64,000 nt of DNA, from positions 1,873,001-1,937,000 of the forward strand of contig JAGGDC010000001.1 of the NCBI GenBank assembly GCA_020809425.1, read 5' to 3'. The number at the start of each line of letters is the position of its first letter. Within the stretch, counting starts at the first letter, position 1. Below, piece after piece: positions 40,654 through 50,757 of the stretch. Below the pieces are notes generated by a model. It had not been told where the DNA came from. It ran no database searches and saw only the letters and a program-made list of their open reading frames with translations. The translations under genes and the position numbers were made by a program. Source of the stretch: Candidatus Synoicihabitans palmerolidicus (GTDB lineage: Bacteria > Verrucomicrobiota > Verrucomicrobiia > Opitutales > Opitutaceae).

Positions 40654-41845
40654 GGAGCTACCGCAATCGAGGCGAAGGGCAGTCATGGCTGACCAAGAAG
40701 GGACGGCGCAACGAATACTATGCGTGTATTCGTCGGCCTTCGTGGCCTCGTCGGAAGTTCTTTCCGTTGCGCACAACGGACAAATGGTCGGCGGAATCCA
40801 AGATGGCCAAACTGCTACACCGCCTCGAGCGCGAAGAGGCGGGTATCGCGTTGCCTCCAGAACTCGAAGGAGCGGCCGCAACTCCGATCACCGCACATTT
40901 GAGGGACTATCTGGCAACCTGCCGCGCCAATGGTCGCCGTCTCCATACGATCACGAAATACGAGGCTGAGATCCGGCGTCTCTGTCAGCGCTGCGGATGG
41001 GTTCTACTCGGAGACATAACCCTGCGATCCTACGACACATGGCGGACGACGACCGCTCGTTCTCGGAAATCCCTTCGTGATGGCCTTACGACCATGCGAA
41101 CATTCTTAGTGTGGCTTCGCTCGCGATCTCGTATCGAGCTAGACTCGCTGGAACACGCTGGCACACCATCAGCACCGTGGGTGATGGCCTTTCACGTCGC
41201 GCCCTGACTCCGGACGAAGCGCGTAGCCTTCTGGACGTAGCTCCTCAACATCGACGAATTGTCTACATGCTGGCGCTCTATGCCGGACTCCGACGCAACG
41301 AAATCGCGTCGTTAACGTGGGGGGATTGCTCCACTCGGGACGGCGTCGCCTGGCTTCGGCTTCCCGCTACAGTCGCGAAGAACGCAAAGGTGTCAGACCA
41401 CCGGATACCAGACTTTTTGGCGTATGCGTTGTTGGAGTATCGGCGATCACATTGCTCGGAAACATCTGTCGTGATTCGCGAAGGCGTTCCCAGGGTGCCG
41501 ACGCTTCGCGGAGACCTATCACGTGCCGGTATCCTCTTTGAGGACGAGAAGAGTCAGCGTGTGGATCTGCATGCCCTACGGCACACCTACATAACGTGGC
41601 TCGCTCAGACAGGCGTCATGCTACGCGAGTTGCAGGCGCTGGCTCGACATAGCGACATCCGAACAACGTCACGGTATCTGCATCCGAGCCAAGACCGGAC
41701 ACACGAGGCGATCGACAAACTACCGCGGTTGAGTGGAGAGGGGCCAGTGACTCCACGAGATACCTCGGACGGTCACAAGGGGCCCCAATTGGTCCCCAGC
41801 TGTCACAACCAATCCAAACGGAGCAGAGAGACCGAAAACACGTAA
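40641..41845 (+). pseudogene. Site-specific tyrosine recombinase (integrase), one frameshift
   Basis: GTG at 40641 starts the N-terminal part (GQSWLTKKGRRNEYYACIRR; core-binding SAM-like domain LRDYLATCRANGRRLHTITK). A shift near 41130 moves to the catalytic domain: YAGLRRNEIASLTWGD (Arg I), DLHALRHTYITWLAQTG (HxxR) and LARHSDIRTTSRYLHPS (His and Tyr nucleophile). All catalytic residues survive in the second piece. It lies about 70 bp from the 3' end of tRNA-Gly, its likely integration target. Confidence 0.82.
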
Positions 41846-41914
41846 CTCCCTATGAATGTCACAACGAGACACAACAAGGCCCCCGGTGTCACAACCAGAG
41901 GCCTTGTTTCAAAA

Positions 41915-41990
<76 letters not shown>

Positions 41991-42057
41991 TTGAGGGAAG
42001 GCAGACAAGAATGAGCGACGGAGCCTCCGTCAATAGATTTTTGGGGATTATTTGAGC

Positions 42058-42999
42058 TCATTCGATCACCTCCAAATCAAACACTTGCTGATTGCGGGCT
42101 GAACGTGGCAACGGAACCACTCCCGAACCGAGCATCGCCGCCGACATTTCGTCTCCATACCAGTAGCGCAACCACGGCAACAATCGGGGCACTTCAGCCC
42201 GCCTGAAAGTCAAATGCACCGCTCTGCGCAAGGGATAATCTCCCGCGTGCAGATTGTCCGGTGTCGGTCCAAATGCCACTTGTCCCGGCTCTGGAGCCAC
42301 CAACAGCACTTTTAACCTTGCCGATGCCTTCGGCAACCAGGGTACGACGCCCATTCCGCCATCATCCGCCAAGACCGCCTTCAACGTCTCTTGCAGAGTA
42401 TCATGCATTCGTACTTCGTTTCTCAGTCCGCCTTCCGGCAGAACTTCGTGCTCAAACAGCACATAGGACAACCTTTCCGCCGGCGAGGTCACGTGCGGCG
42501 ATATCGGCATTCCCGACCACAGGCCCGTTGCTCCAAAATCCCCCCATCGCGTGGTGGGCACCGCACTGAACGCTCCATACACCTGCCTCAAATCGGCAAA
42601 ATCAACTTGATCCACCGGCACTCCAGTGGGGACCACCACCACCGCGGTCAAATAACCCAGCGTTACCGAAGCAAAGTCTTTGCCCAACTCCGGGGCCGAA
42701 GAGTCTTCGATCAATACGGCTATATCGAGGTTTCCCACGCCCAATGAATCTACGGCCGGTCGACTGCCTCTAAACTCCACTCGAATTTCCTCCTCATTCG
42801 ACTGCGCTCGCGCTTCCAGCGCCTGCACCACCGGGCCGCCCAACAAATCAGCCCCACCCATTCGCACGGGCTTGGCCGCCTCCGTCATGGAAAACACGAA
42901 CAGTCCCAAAACGCCGAGACCTCGCCGGCTCCAGCCAACCAGCCCGGCTCGATGTGCACCGGCCCCTCCCATTGGCTTTCGGTCACGCATCAGGTTCAT
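42058..42999 (-). CDS. Phosphate-binding-like (PBP domain) secreted protein of the exopolysaccharide locus
   Basis: The ORF opens at 43044, but ATG at 42999 (MNLMRDRKPMGG) better fits a signal peptide (GLVGWSRRGLGVLGLFVFSM, cleavage after EAAK). The mature part resembles PstS-like solute-binding proteins: VRMGGADLLGGPVVQALEAR, SRPAVDSLGVGNLDIAVLIE, VVVPTGVPVDQVDFADLRQV and LRRAVHLTF. Such PBP domains occur beside exopolysaccharide genes in Verrucomicrobia. It overlaps the tyrosine-kinase remnant end, so it was the last gene of that operon. Ligand unknown. Apparently intact. Confidence 0.6.
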   Translation of the reverse strand: MNLMRDRKPMGGAGAHRAGLVGWSRRGLGVLGLFVFSMTEAAKPVRMGGADLLGGPVVQALEARAQSNEEEIRVEFRGSRPAVDSLGVGNLDIAVLIEDSSAPELGKDFASVTLGYLTAVVVVPTGVPVDQVDFADLRQVYGAFSAVPTTRWGDFGATGLWSGMPISPHVTSPAERLSYVLFEHEVLPEGGLRNEVRMHDTLQETLKAVLADDGGMGVVPWLPKASARLKVLLVAPEPGQVAFGPTPDNLHAGDYPLRRAVHLTFRRAEVPRLLPWLRYWYGDEMSAAMLGSGVVPLPRSARNQQVFDLEVIE

Positions 43000-43790
43000 T
43001 GAGATCGAGTCGTTCTTTATTCTGCTTCCCCTTCTCCCATGCATCCGCCCTCACGGATGGCTTAGCTTTCCCTCTGTGGTCGCTTCCATAGTAAGCATAA
43101 TTGTGCGTGTAATACCCATACTCCTCGCCTGCATCCGCTGGAATTTGGTTAAGAATCGCTCCCACAATCGGGGTGCGTGCGCTTTTCAAAGTCTGCTGAG
43201 CTCGCAACGTCATCGCCTGGGGATTCCGTCTATGCTGAATCAACAACAAGGCTCCATCCATCGCCGTGGCCAACACCGAGGCATCACTCACTCCAATCAT
43301 CGGAGGCGAATCCAAGAGGATTCGATCATAGCGCGAGGGTAACGTGGTGATCATTTCCGTTAAACGCTGAATGTGGATCAGGCCTAACGTAAATCCGACT
43401 TGGCCGCCGCTGCTCATGAAATCCAGTCCCGGCGCCACCCCCACCTGCAACACGGCATCCAACTCCGCTTCGTCTTGCAAATAATCCGAAAGCCCCGGTT
43501 CACGCTTCCATCTTCCCAACGTATGCTACGTGGGTCTCCGCAAATCAGCATCCACTAACAATACCTTCTGTTCCCCCACGCGCCATCACTTTGGCCAACC
43601 GATGCAGGGTGGTCGATTTGCCTTCCCCCGGACCAGCGGACACGAACGAAATCGCTGCCGATGCCGCCGGTTCAGATTGGTTTGCAACACCCTGAACGGC
43701 TCCGTCGCCACCATGTCGTCCGCGTCAAAAGCGTTGGGTTTCACCACTAACGGGATCACCACTACCACCGGTACGGCGGCGTCAAGCGGT
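42983..43790 (-). pseudogene. BY-type tyrosine kinase (CpsD/Wzc C-terminal kind), decayed
   Basis: Pieces: DADDMVATEPFRVLQTNL, then in another frame ISFVSAGPGEGKSTTLHRLA (Walker A), then ADLRRPT followed by an in-frame TAG, then LGRWKREPGLSDYLQ, YDRILLDSPPMIGVSDASVL (Walker B) and a Tyr-rich tail (EEYGYYTHNYAYYGSDHR), the autophosphorylation cluster. Two shifts and one nonsense codon. The Wzz/GNVR chain-length domain expected in front is absent. Such kinases control polymerisation and export of capsular or exopolysaccharide. Confidence 0.8.
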
Positions 43791-45254
43791 TGAGCCCAGA
43801 CTCGTTGCCCGGCATACCACGCCGCTCCCGCTGGCACGTCTGCCATCCATCCTGAAATGGGATCTCCTCTGCGTTCCACTTCTTCACCAAGAGCAATAAA
43901 GAACGCCGGATAATACGGAGGGTAGCTGAAGTGAATACACCGCGGTTCTGCCAAATAGTGCACCAACGGCAGCGCTTACACCGCCAACAAAGCCGTCGCC
44001 GCCCACCTGGGGATCCGCCGCAACCCTTCACTGCTCGCCACCAGTACCATAAAAAAACCGGCCCCAAAAATAATAATCAATGGGCCACCACCACCGTGGG
44101 ACTGCGCTCGCCTTCCTCGGAATTCATCAACCCGTTCGCGAGTACCATCACCGCCAACGCGATCGCAAATACCGTGCGGAGCCGGTTGGTGCCTTCCTTC
44201 CGAAATCGATAGATCCACCCGGTCACAAAAAACGCCGTCAACACCAGTCCGCCTCCCGACCACAACTGATGGCCCAACGTTTCCTGAAGCGTGGTCAGTG
44301 TCTTATTTCCGCGTTTATTTAGACTCACCGGCGGTAACGCGGGGCTCAACGTCGTGCGCCAAACCTCCGGATCCGCTGTAGGATCATCAATTCGCAGCGC
44401 CAGATCCTGGGCAGCCAAAGCCACCGGCGAACCGGTCAACCCGATGTTTCGCACCATCCATGGCGTCACCACGAGACCCGCCACCACGATCGCGAGACTC
44501 AACCCCACCCACGATCGCCGCCACATCGCATGACCCACCGCCAACAACGTGCCCCACGGATAATCCGTCAAAAACAACACCCCCACCAAAGCTCCCGCTT
44601 CCGTCCACGCGATCCACCCACGACGACTGCTCGGCTCCTCCCCATCCGCCCAAACCAGCATCTGAAACAATCCCAACAATAATACCATCGCCCACGGCGT
44701 GCCATCCACCGCCACCGCGTGCGTCCAGACAGGAGCCGATATCAAGAGCGCCAACGCCGCCAGTCCGCCCACCATCGGATCAAACAACCGCGTCCCCAAC
44801 CGCCAAGTCTGCAGCGCCGCGACCCACACCACCACCACGTTTAAGCCCAGTAACAGATAGTCCGTCCCAAATCCCTCCGGCGGTGTCGGCGCTTCCGCAA
44901 ACAACGCCTCCCGCGTGGCGTCGGGCAACACGCCCAACACCAATCCAATCACGCCGGCATAGCCTGGCGCGTGATACAACTCCGGCAGCCTCTTCTCCAT
45001 CGCGAACAACTGCCCGTGTCTCTGCATCACCGCATGGGCCTGCGGATAATTGATCGAGGTGGTGAACCCTTGCCGGTCGCCCATGACCGGCCCAAATCCG
45101 CCTGTCGCAACGTTTCCTCCGTGCGGGGGCCATGGAATTGTTTGAACGCGACCGTAAACGACATCACCGCCAACCCGAGCCACAATGCCCCGACTTTGAG
45201 CGCCTGCGCTCCGCGACCTTGCTCCAACCAATGAATCCAACCTTGTGCGTTCAT
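43791..45254 (-). pseudogene. Multi-pass membrane protein (glycosyltransferase-like) of the polysaccharide locus, decayed
   Basis: ATG at 45254 (MNAQGWIHWLEQGRGAQALK) and a shift near 45090 lead to HGQLFAMEKRLPELYHAPGY, then many hydrophobic helices (LLLGLNVVVVWVAALQTWRL, WAMVLLLGLFQMLVW, VLFLTDYPWGTLLAVGHA, LSLAIVVAGLVVTPWMVRNI). Frame changes near 44085 and a TAA at 43976 precede the C-terminal soluble part (PISGWMADVPAGAAWYAGQR). The layout recalls GT39/PMT-like lipid-linked-sugar transferases. Its C-terminus runs straight into the kinase remnant, suggesting a deletion between them. Confidence 0.65.
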
Positions 45255-45276
45255 ACCGTGGCGTCGGAGACCGCAC

Positions 45277-46683
45277 TCAATCCGTGACGTCCAACTCCGG
45301 CCACAAGGCCAACTTGCGGTGGAGAGTCCGCCGACTGATGCCCATGAGTTTTGCCGCCCGGGTGCGATTTCCCCGCGCTTTCAGCAATGCCTCCCGCAAC
45401 AGACGTTTCTCATTCTCCTCCACGGAGAAATTTCCACCGCCCATCGCCCCGCCGGAGCCACTCGCACCTCCGGCTGCCCTCGCCGCCGCGCTGTCCGAAC
45501 CGAGACCGGTGCCTTCCCCCCTAAATTTCGGATCCAAATCATACTCTGTCAGCTTGCCTCCGCGGTGCAACACCATCGCATTCTCACAAAAATTACGCAG
45601 CTCCCGAATATTCCCGGGCCAACGATAACTGCTCAAGGTCGCCAATGCACCGGGTTCCACCGTCGGCACCGGCAACCCGTTCTCCTCCGCAAAGTACGTC
45701 AGATAATGCGCCAACAACGAAGCGATGTCACTCGTGCGCTCCCGCAGAGGCGGCATTTTGATGCCTACCACATTCAAGCGGAAAAACAGATCCTCCCGGA
45801 ACTTACCCTCCTGCACCAACGTTTCCAGATTCCGATTCGTCGCCGCCACCAGCCGGACGTCCAGATTTATGGGCTTGGTCCCTCCTACTCGTTCGATCGA
45901 CTTGGTCTCCAAAAACCGCAGCAACTTCACCTGCGTCGACGACGAGATCTCGCCGATCTCATCCAAAAACAAAGTCCCTCCATCCGCCGCTTCAAAGCGC
46001 CCGATCCGGCGCTCCATCGCCCCGGTGAACGATCCGCGTTCATGACCAAAAATTTCACTTTCCAATAAATTTTCCGACAACGCCGCACAGTGCACCGCCA
46101 CAAACGCGCCACGAGCCCGGAGGCTCGACTGATGAATCGCCTGCGCAATCAGCTCCTTGCCCGTCCCTGACTCCCCTTCCACTAGAATGGTCGCTTTCGA
46201 CGGCGCCACCAACTTCACCCGATCAATAACCTCCACCAACTTCACTGAATCTCCCACGATCCCCTTGAAGTTGAACTTTTCGTCCAGCCGTTCGTGCAGT
46301 TGCTTCACTTCCACCTCGAGCGTGCGACTCTTCAGCGCCCGATTGATCAATATCTCCAGACGCTCGATATTCACCGGCTTGGTCAAAAAATCCACCGCCC
46401 CGCGCCGCATCGCCTCCACCACCGTATCGATGCTGCCATAAGCCGTCATCATCAGGACCGCCGGTCGGTTCGGTAGGGTCAGCGCTTTATCAATCACCTT
46501 CAACCCACTCTTACCCGGCATCCGCAAATCCGTAACGACCACGTCATAGGTCTCGGCCCCCATTAAATTAAACGCCTCATCCGCACTTCCCGCCACCGAC
46601 ACTTCAAAACTATCCTCCAAAGCCTGCTGCAGCCCTTCGCGAGTATGCCGTTCGTCGTCCACAATGAGCACTGTTGGAACCAT
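45277..46683 (-). CDS. Sigma-54-dependent response regulator (NtrC family)
   Basis: A 468-residue activator, taken from ATG 46683 (MVPTVLIVDDERHTREGLQQ). The receiver (1-120) has the phospho-acceptor in VVVTDLRMPGKSG and Lys in FLTKPVNIER. The AAA+ sigma-54 interaction domain has Walker A LVEGESGTGKELIAQAIH, the GAFTGA loop in the variant form RGSFTGAMERR, Walker B GGTLFLDEIGEI and RWPGNIRELRNFCENA. A Fis-type HTH (RTRAAKLMGISRRTLHRKL) ends the protein. A Gly/Ala-rich linker precedes it. It stands 22 bp upstream of the polysaccharide genes on the same strand and probably activated them. It is intact, unlike its neighbours. The cognate kinase is not visible. Confidence 0.93.
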   Translation of the reverse strand: MVPTVLIVDDERHTREGLQQALEDSFEVSVAGSADEAFNLMGAETYDVVVTDLRMPGKSGLKVIDKALTLPNRPAVLMMTAYGSIDTVVEAMRRGAVDFLTKPVNIERLEILINRALKSRTLEVEVKQLHERLDEKFNFKGIVGDSVKLVEVIDRVKLVAPSKATILVEGESGTGKELIAQAIHQSSLRARGAFVAVHCAALSENLLESEIFGHERGSFTGAMERRIGRFEAADGGTLFLDEIGEISSSTQVKLLRFLETKSIERVGGTKPINLDVRLVAATNRNLETLVQEGKFREDLFFRLNVVGIKMPPLRERTSDIASLLAHYLTYFAEENGLPVPTVEPGALATLSSYRWPGNIRELRNFCENAMVLHRGGKLTEYDLDPKFRGEGTGLGSDSAAARAAGGASGSGGAMGGGNFSVEENEKRLLREALLKARGNRTRAAKLMGISRRTLHRKLALWPELDVTD

Positions 46684-46849
46684 ACTCCATCTCACGCTTA
46701 CCTTTCCCTTGGCGTCAAGTCATGATGCGACAAATTGTCACACCTCACGACCATTCGGAACCGCTCTGCGCCGCCAAGGTCGTAGTGCTTACTTCTCATT
46801 ACCCGAAGTTTCACCTTCGGTCCCCCCTCCCCCTCCCCCTTCCCTTGTC

Positions 46850-47378
46850 GTGAAATCCCCCACCCCTTTCCGTCAGGTCCTCCTTGGTTTAGCCCTCACT
46901 CCGTGGATCCTCCTGTCCTCAGGTTGCACGCTACTCCAACCTCCAGCGCCGACCTACCTCGATCGAGAACCGGTCACCTATGCCATCATACTCTACCTGG
47001 CCGAGGGGGAATCCCTCACTTCCGAAGAGCGGACCTATGCGCTCTCCTTCGCTCGCGACCCCTTGCTCGCGACCCCTTGCTCGCGACCCCTTGCTCGCCA
47101 GTGGACTTATCATGCCAGAAGACGGGCTGATCGACGACGCCGAACGCGCCCAACTCCTCTTCCGCGCTCGCATGGAAAACGGTCAATTGGGCGAAATCGC
47201 CGGAGTCCCCGCCGTCACCGAAGGTCGCACCGTCTTCCTGGCCAATCCTCGTCGCCTCACTGACCGTATTTGGTGGGACGCCTCCTACCCGCAAGGAATT
47301 CCTCCCTACTACGGTGGGGGCTTCGACCAATTTCCCTCCCCCGGTCCCGGCTGGGGTTACCCCAATCGCCGGAACTAG
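46850..47378 (+). pseudogene. Lipoprotein with frame broken by 14-bp tandem repeat
   Basis: GTG at 46850 gives a signal peptide with lipobox (LLGLALTPWILLSSGCTLLQ). After TYALSFARDPLLA the sequence runs through three copies of a 14-bp unit, and the frame is lost. With one unit the frame would join ARDPLLASGLIMPEDGLIDD and continue RAQLLFRARMENGQLGEIAG to the end. After the TAG at 47376 the frame stays open (DRGHRYEGDRRVDLPEWR) up to the IS4 end, so the native C-terminus may have been longer. Family unknown. Confidence 0.62.
47051..47098 (+). repeat. 14-bp tandem repeat, three full copies
   Basis: The unit GCTCGCGACCCCTT occurs at 47051, 47065 and 47079, followed by a partial GCTCGC. Copy numbers 1, 4 or 7 would keep the lipoprotein in frame; three copies do not. 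Confidence 0.95.
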
Positions 47379-47423
47379 GACCGTGGTCATCGCTACGAAG
47401 GCGATCGCCGCGTGGACCTACCC

Positions 47424-48955
47424 GAATGGCGCTTAGTTAGGCGAGCAGTTGCGTGAGATTGCTCGTCCGTCAAACCTTCTAAGTTAATGCCTAATAATAG
47501 GTTGCGGAATACTGGCTTATTGGTAGTGCAACTGCATGAAGATCAACACGTTGTATCTGCCAGGGTTTTCGCATCGCTTGTGTGGGAGACGCTCCAATGG
47601 TGCGGCCGCTAGACTGATTGAGCGGGCGGTTAAGCTCGATGGGCTCGCGGCGCTGGTGGCGCGCTTTGTGGCTCCGAGCACATTTGCAGGCATCGGTAAG
47701 CGGGACCGGATCTTTACGCCTTGGGTGACCTTTTGCGCGTTTCTTGGGCAAGTGCTGCAGCGTGGTGCGAGCTGCCGCGATGCGGTTCGCCGGGTGCAAG
47801 CATGGCATCTGCAGGCCGGGGCGGCGACGTCGGTCGACGATGCCACCGGTGGCTATTGCCAAGCCCGGGCGCGGTTGCCGATCACGGTCTTGCGCACCGT
47901 ATTCAGCCAGCCGTCTCGTGGAGGTAGCTCATCAACGCACCCGCGAGGCCGATCATTGGCTCGGTCACAACGTGAAGGTGATCGATGGCGGCGGGCTTTC
48001 CATGCCCGACACCACGGCCAATCGGAAAGTTTATCCTTACGCGGGGTGCCAGCGCAAAGGATGCGGTTTCCTCACCGGCCAGATGGAGGGAATGTTCTCC
48101 CTGGCAACCGGCCATTTGGTGAAGTTCGTCCTGTCCTCATGGAAGGCGAGTGAGGCCCCGCTGGCGCGCCAATTGATCGGTTGGGTGCACAGGGGAGAGG
48201 TGCTCCTGGCTGCTCGCGGGTTCTGCAACTGGATTTTCATCAGCCTTGTGCAACGCAAGGGTGTGGATGTGGTGATGCGCTTGCATCAATCGCGTCGGAC
48301 AGGCACCGGCAAAGTCTGCTGGCCCAAACCCCAGCGACAGGGCCGGTGGGAAAAATGTTTGTGGAACGAGCTGCCTGAGAGCCTGACTTTGCGCATGGTG
48401 CGCTTTCGAACCGAGGTGCGCGGCTTCCGCACCCAGCACATCGCGGTGGTGACCACGCTGCTCGATGAAGAAAAGTATCCCGACGCGGCCATTGCCCAAC
48501 TCTACCTGCGCCGCTGACAGGTGGAACTGAACTGCCGGGACATCACGACGACCCTCGGGCTCGACGTGCTACGCACGCGCACCCCGGCGATGATCGCAAA
48601 GGAAATCCACTTGCAGGCCATCGCCTACAACTTGGTGCGCCTGCTCATGCTCGAAGCCGCACGCCAGCATGACGTGGCACCAATGCGCCTGTCTTTCCAA
48701 GGCACCATCAGCACGCTGCGGGCGTTCGCCCACCTGCTCTCAGGCAGTGCGCGCGAAGCGAACCAACGCTTCGAAGATCTGCTCCTCGCATTGGCCGCCG
48801 ACCCGGTGCCCTAACGCCCGCATCGCAGTGAACCACGCGCCGTCAAACGAAGGCCCAAAGTCTACCAACTGATGACCAAGCCTCGGCGGCACATGCGCGT
48901 ATCCAAATCACGGCTACTAAAATAGACGAATAGACCCCTTAACTAAGTGCCATTC
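47424..48955 (+). mobile_element. IS4-family element, decayed
   Basis: Termini GAATGGCGCTTAGTTAGGCG (left) and the complement of CCTTAACTAAGTGCCATTC (right) are imperfect inverted repeats. They bracket a broken DDE transposase; total about 1.53 kb. Exact ends are uncertain by a few bases and no target duplication was verified. Confidence 0.75.
47536..48924 (+). pseudogene. IS4 family transposase, frameshift, nonsense and missing Asp
   Basis: The N-terminal piece (FAGIGKRDRIFTPWVTFCAF, DDATGGYCQARARLP) shifts near 47915 to VKVIDGGGLSMPDTTANRK (first Asp). The region where the second Asp is expected reads LLAARGFCNW instead of the usual DRGF. An in-frame TGA at 48516 replaces Trp before QVELNCRDITTTLGLDVLRT (the Y-(2)-R-(3)-E-(6)-K region). 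A further stop lies at 48812, after which the frame continues (RPHRSEPRAVKRRPKVYQL). Inactive. Confidence 0.82.
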
Positions 48956-49203
48956 CACCCTGAGGTGGTGTTTTGAAGGTTATTTGAGGAGGGAAAACAA
49001 GACTTTACGTTGATTGATTTTGGCGGAGCGAACCGGGCCGGGACGATGAAGACCGCGCAGCGGTCCGTCCCGCCGGGCGGTGAGCGCCGATCCGAAGATG
49101 ACATGGGGGGGCGTTGTCAGGAGCGACGAAGTCGCAAGAACTGACAATGTTATGACTACGAATCAAATACCCCCCCACATCATCCGCCAGCGATTCAAAC
49201 CGG

Positions 49204-50253
49204 TTGGGCGAAGTAATCAAGCTGGGCATCGACGTGCACATTGAAAAATACGTCATCGTCATGAAGATCGACGGCAGCGCGCCGGAGCGGGCGAAACGCT
49301 TCACTCCGGAGCAGTTCATCGTCTGGGTGCATGAACTCGCCGGCCGGTGCGACCAGCTCTACAGCTGCTACGAGGCCGGTCCGTTTGGCTTCAACCTACA
49401 CCGTCGACTCCAAGAGATGGGCGTGACCAATCACGTGATCCGCCCGATCAATTGGGATGAACACGGCAAGAACGTTAAGACCGACGCGCGTGATGCGACG
49501 CAGATGATGCTATGCTTGGACGGATACCTGCGCGGCAACCATCGCAGCTTCAGCACGGTGCGCGTGCCCCAGTGAAACCGAGGAACGGCGGCGCAGCATC
49601 CCCCGCCAACGCCAGAGCTTGATCAAGGAGCGCAAGCGGCTGGCGGCGAAGGCGCGAGGTCACGTGATGTATTACGGCGGGCGCCTCCAGGGGGGGAATG
49701 GTGGAAACCAAGACGCTGGAAGGATCTGGACGAACAGCTCGAGACCCACGTGCTGGGGCTGCTGGAGCCTCTCAGGACAATCCTGTTGGCGATCGAAGAA
49801 CAGATCGTGCTCGTGGGGAAGCGACTGGAGGAAATGTGCGAGGTGGCGCTGCCCAAGGGCATGGGCACAGTCATCTTCGAACAAATGGAACGAGAAGTCT
49901 GTGATTGGAACCGTTTCGATACCCGCAAGCAGGTGGGCAGCTACACCGGGTTGTGTCCCAGTGAAGACCCCAGTGACAGGCGCCGTTTCCAGGGCTCGAT
50001 CACCAAGCACGGCAATCCACGTTTAAGACACATGCTCATCGAGTGCGTCTGGTTGCTGATACACTGGAACCCGGACTACCGAGGCATCGTGAAGTGGCGA
50101 GACAAGCTGCTGGAAGCCAAGCTGACCAAGGCGAAGATCGTCGTCGCCATCGTTCGACAGTTTGCGGTGGATTGGTGGCGAATCAGAACGGGCAAAGCCA
50201 CGCCGGACCAATTTGGATTAGCCATGAACGAATTACCCGCGATGAGTGGCTGA
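49204..50253 (+). pseudogene. IS110 family transposase, frameshifted
   Basis: Piece 1 has the RuvC-like DEDD residues (KLGIDVHIEKYVIVMK, SCYEAGPFGFNLH, NVKTDARDATQMM) and stops at 49573. Piece 2, in other frames, has RQSLIKERKRLAAKARGH and then VLGLLEPLRTILLAIEEQIV, the second domain RFDTRKQVGSYTGLCPSEDP and GSITKHGNPRLRHML with its Ser. At least two shifts (near 49570 and 49705). The upstream region 48956-49203 holds the structured leader typical of this family (GATGAAGACCGCGCAGCGGT) and no gene. Confidence 0.82.
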
Positions 50254-50302
50254 AATCACCATCGACGGAGCGAAATAGACGATTTTAGCGGAGTGTGCCC
50301 GA

Positions 50303-50611
50303 CCTGACCCCTGTCGCTTTTGATGTGATATTCTTGAAGATTGGGCAGCCTCGCTTCTGCAGCCTGTAGTGACCGAATGGATATGTCATAGTGTGCTCCC
50401 CGTTGACGGGGACACGGATAGCAGGAAATCCCGGCCTCATACCGAGTCCGTGGTGGCTCAGAAGACGCAAAAATCAAATCCACCACCTTCAACTCAATCC
50501 ACTACCACCTTCAACTCAATCCACTACCACCTTCAACTCAATCCACTGAATGTAACTGACCCCCCCCAAACGGAATCACTCTTGACGACTATCCCCATGG
50601 CAGGGGTCAGG
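50303..50611. repeat. Small non-autonomous element candidate with 11-bp perfect terminal inverted repeats
   Basis: CCTGACCCCTG at 50303 and CAGGGGTCAGG at 50601 are exact reverse complements about 300 bp apart. The interior has no plausible gene and contains a 22-bp triplicate. The size and ends suggest a MITE- or REPIN-like unit mobilised by a REP-associated transposase elsewhere. No direct repeats were identified. Confidence 0.5.
50481..50546 (+). repeat. 22-bp tandem repeat, three copies
   Basis: A 22-bp unit containing CCACCTTCAACTCAATCCAC is present three times head to tail (50481, 50503, 50525); the copies differ only in the first base of the first one. It lies in a non-coding stretch. 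Confidence 0.93.
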
Positions 50612-50694
50612 CTTTGTAGTTTGTAGTTGAACGGAAGCAAGACCGTCTTTTCTGTTCCAAGATTGCCCCAGAGTGTGACCTAAGTGGATCCGAA

Positions 50695-50708
50695 TTTGCA
50701 CTTTGCAC
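50695..50708 (+). repeat. TTTGCAC direct repeat next to hipA 3' end
   Basis: TTTGCACTTTGCAC, 50 bp from the hipA stop. The same 14-mer occurs at 52334 on the other side of hipA, there preceded by AGGGGTCAAAC; a diverged form (TTTGTAGTTTGTAG, preceded by AGGGGTCAGGC) is at 50613. Confidence 0.7.
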
Positions 50709-50757
50709 CTAAGTCCGACCGTTTCTTTGACCACCCTAGGAGTCTAAATGCCGCATC

